From Nannobrachium achirus (lineage: Eukaryota > Chordata > Actinopteri > Myctophiformes > Myctophidae), in contig OY997641.1 in NCBI GenBank assembly GCA_963921795.1, positions 53,874,950 to 53,938,949 of the forward strand: a stretch of DNA of 64,000 nt. Reading direction: 5' to 3'. The notes beneath the pieces are model-generated. The model did no database searches, was not told the DNA's origin, and saw only the letters and a list, made by a program, of their open reading frames with translations. Position numbers and translations under genes: made by a program. Below, one piece after another: positions 63,941 through 64,000 of the stretch. The stretch's first letter is position 1, and every line of letters begins with the position of its first letter.

Positions 63941-64000
<60 letters not shown>
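63780..64000. repeat. GACTAA repeats and terminal (CA)n
   Basis: Degenerate GACTAA units in direct and inverted orientation (AAGACTAAGACTAAA, ATTTAGTCGACTAAG) to about 63925, followed by pure (CA)n from about 63941 to the window end. Confidence 0.9.

Overview
This is vertebrate nuclear DNA, almost certainly from a teleost fish. The evidence is intron-split exons that read as PDE4 phosphodiesterase and plasma-membrane Ca2+-ATPase (ATP2B), replication-dependent histone genes ending in the canonical 3' stem-loop, a tyrosine-recombinase (DIRS/Ngaro-type) retrotransposon, many hAT, PIF/Harbinger and TTAA-flanked miniature transposons, and long CA/GT arrays. The species cannot be told from the sequence. 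Nothing looks bacterial or viral.

Layout. (1) 1-4.75 kb: a decayed histone cluster with an H2B tail (-), an unusual small winged-helix-like gene with a histone-type promoter and 3' stem-loop (-), H2A (+, internal deletion), H4 (+, start lost) and H2B (+, deleted and split by a MITE). (2) 5.1-6.1 kb: two PDE4 exons (-), one split by a hAT element with a perfect 8-bp target duplication. (3) 6.2-10.2 kb: nested MITEs and many copies of a short hairpin repeat. (4) 10.28-14.89 kb: a DIRS/Ngaro-like element with gag, RT/RNase H and tyrosine recombinase pieces; its gag/RT part is invaded by a minisatellite whose sampled units are multiples of 3 bp. (5) 17.2-24.1 kb: a large inverted duplication around a broken C2H2 zinc-finger gene; one arm carries a 500-bp TTAA-flanked insertion missing from the other. 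(6) 24.6-26.4 kb: MULE-transposase-like exons (-) and a LINE 3' end (+). (7) 26.6-31.1 kb: poly-G arrays with two more copies of the winged-helix-like gene, one split by a hAT. (8) 31.1-55.3 kb: four copies of a segmental unit (membrane-protein-like exons plus a 1.8-kb hAT-like element; two copies also carry an ATP2B exon), separated by arrays of a roughly 100-bp unit ending in a G-run and by many truncated copies of one exon. (9) 55.3-64 kb: upstream ATP2B exons in their natural order, hairpins, a 200-bp CA array inside an inverted repeat, and TE remnants.

Function. Little here forms a working gene. The ATP2B exons on the minus strand (57.4, 56.8, 51.7 and duplicated at 42.7 kb) are the best candidates for an active gene. 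The histone, PDE4, zinc-finger and MULE loci all carry lesions. The most interesting item is the small histone-cluster gene at 2.1-2.5 kb and its relatives at 27.8 and 29.7 kb: they share protein motifs and an ordered TATA - CCAAT - E2F-like - CCAAT promoter, and the first has a perfect histone stem-loop 26 nt after its stop codon. I do not recognise the family.
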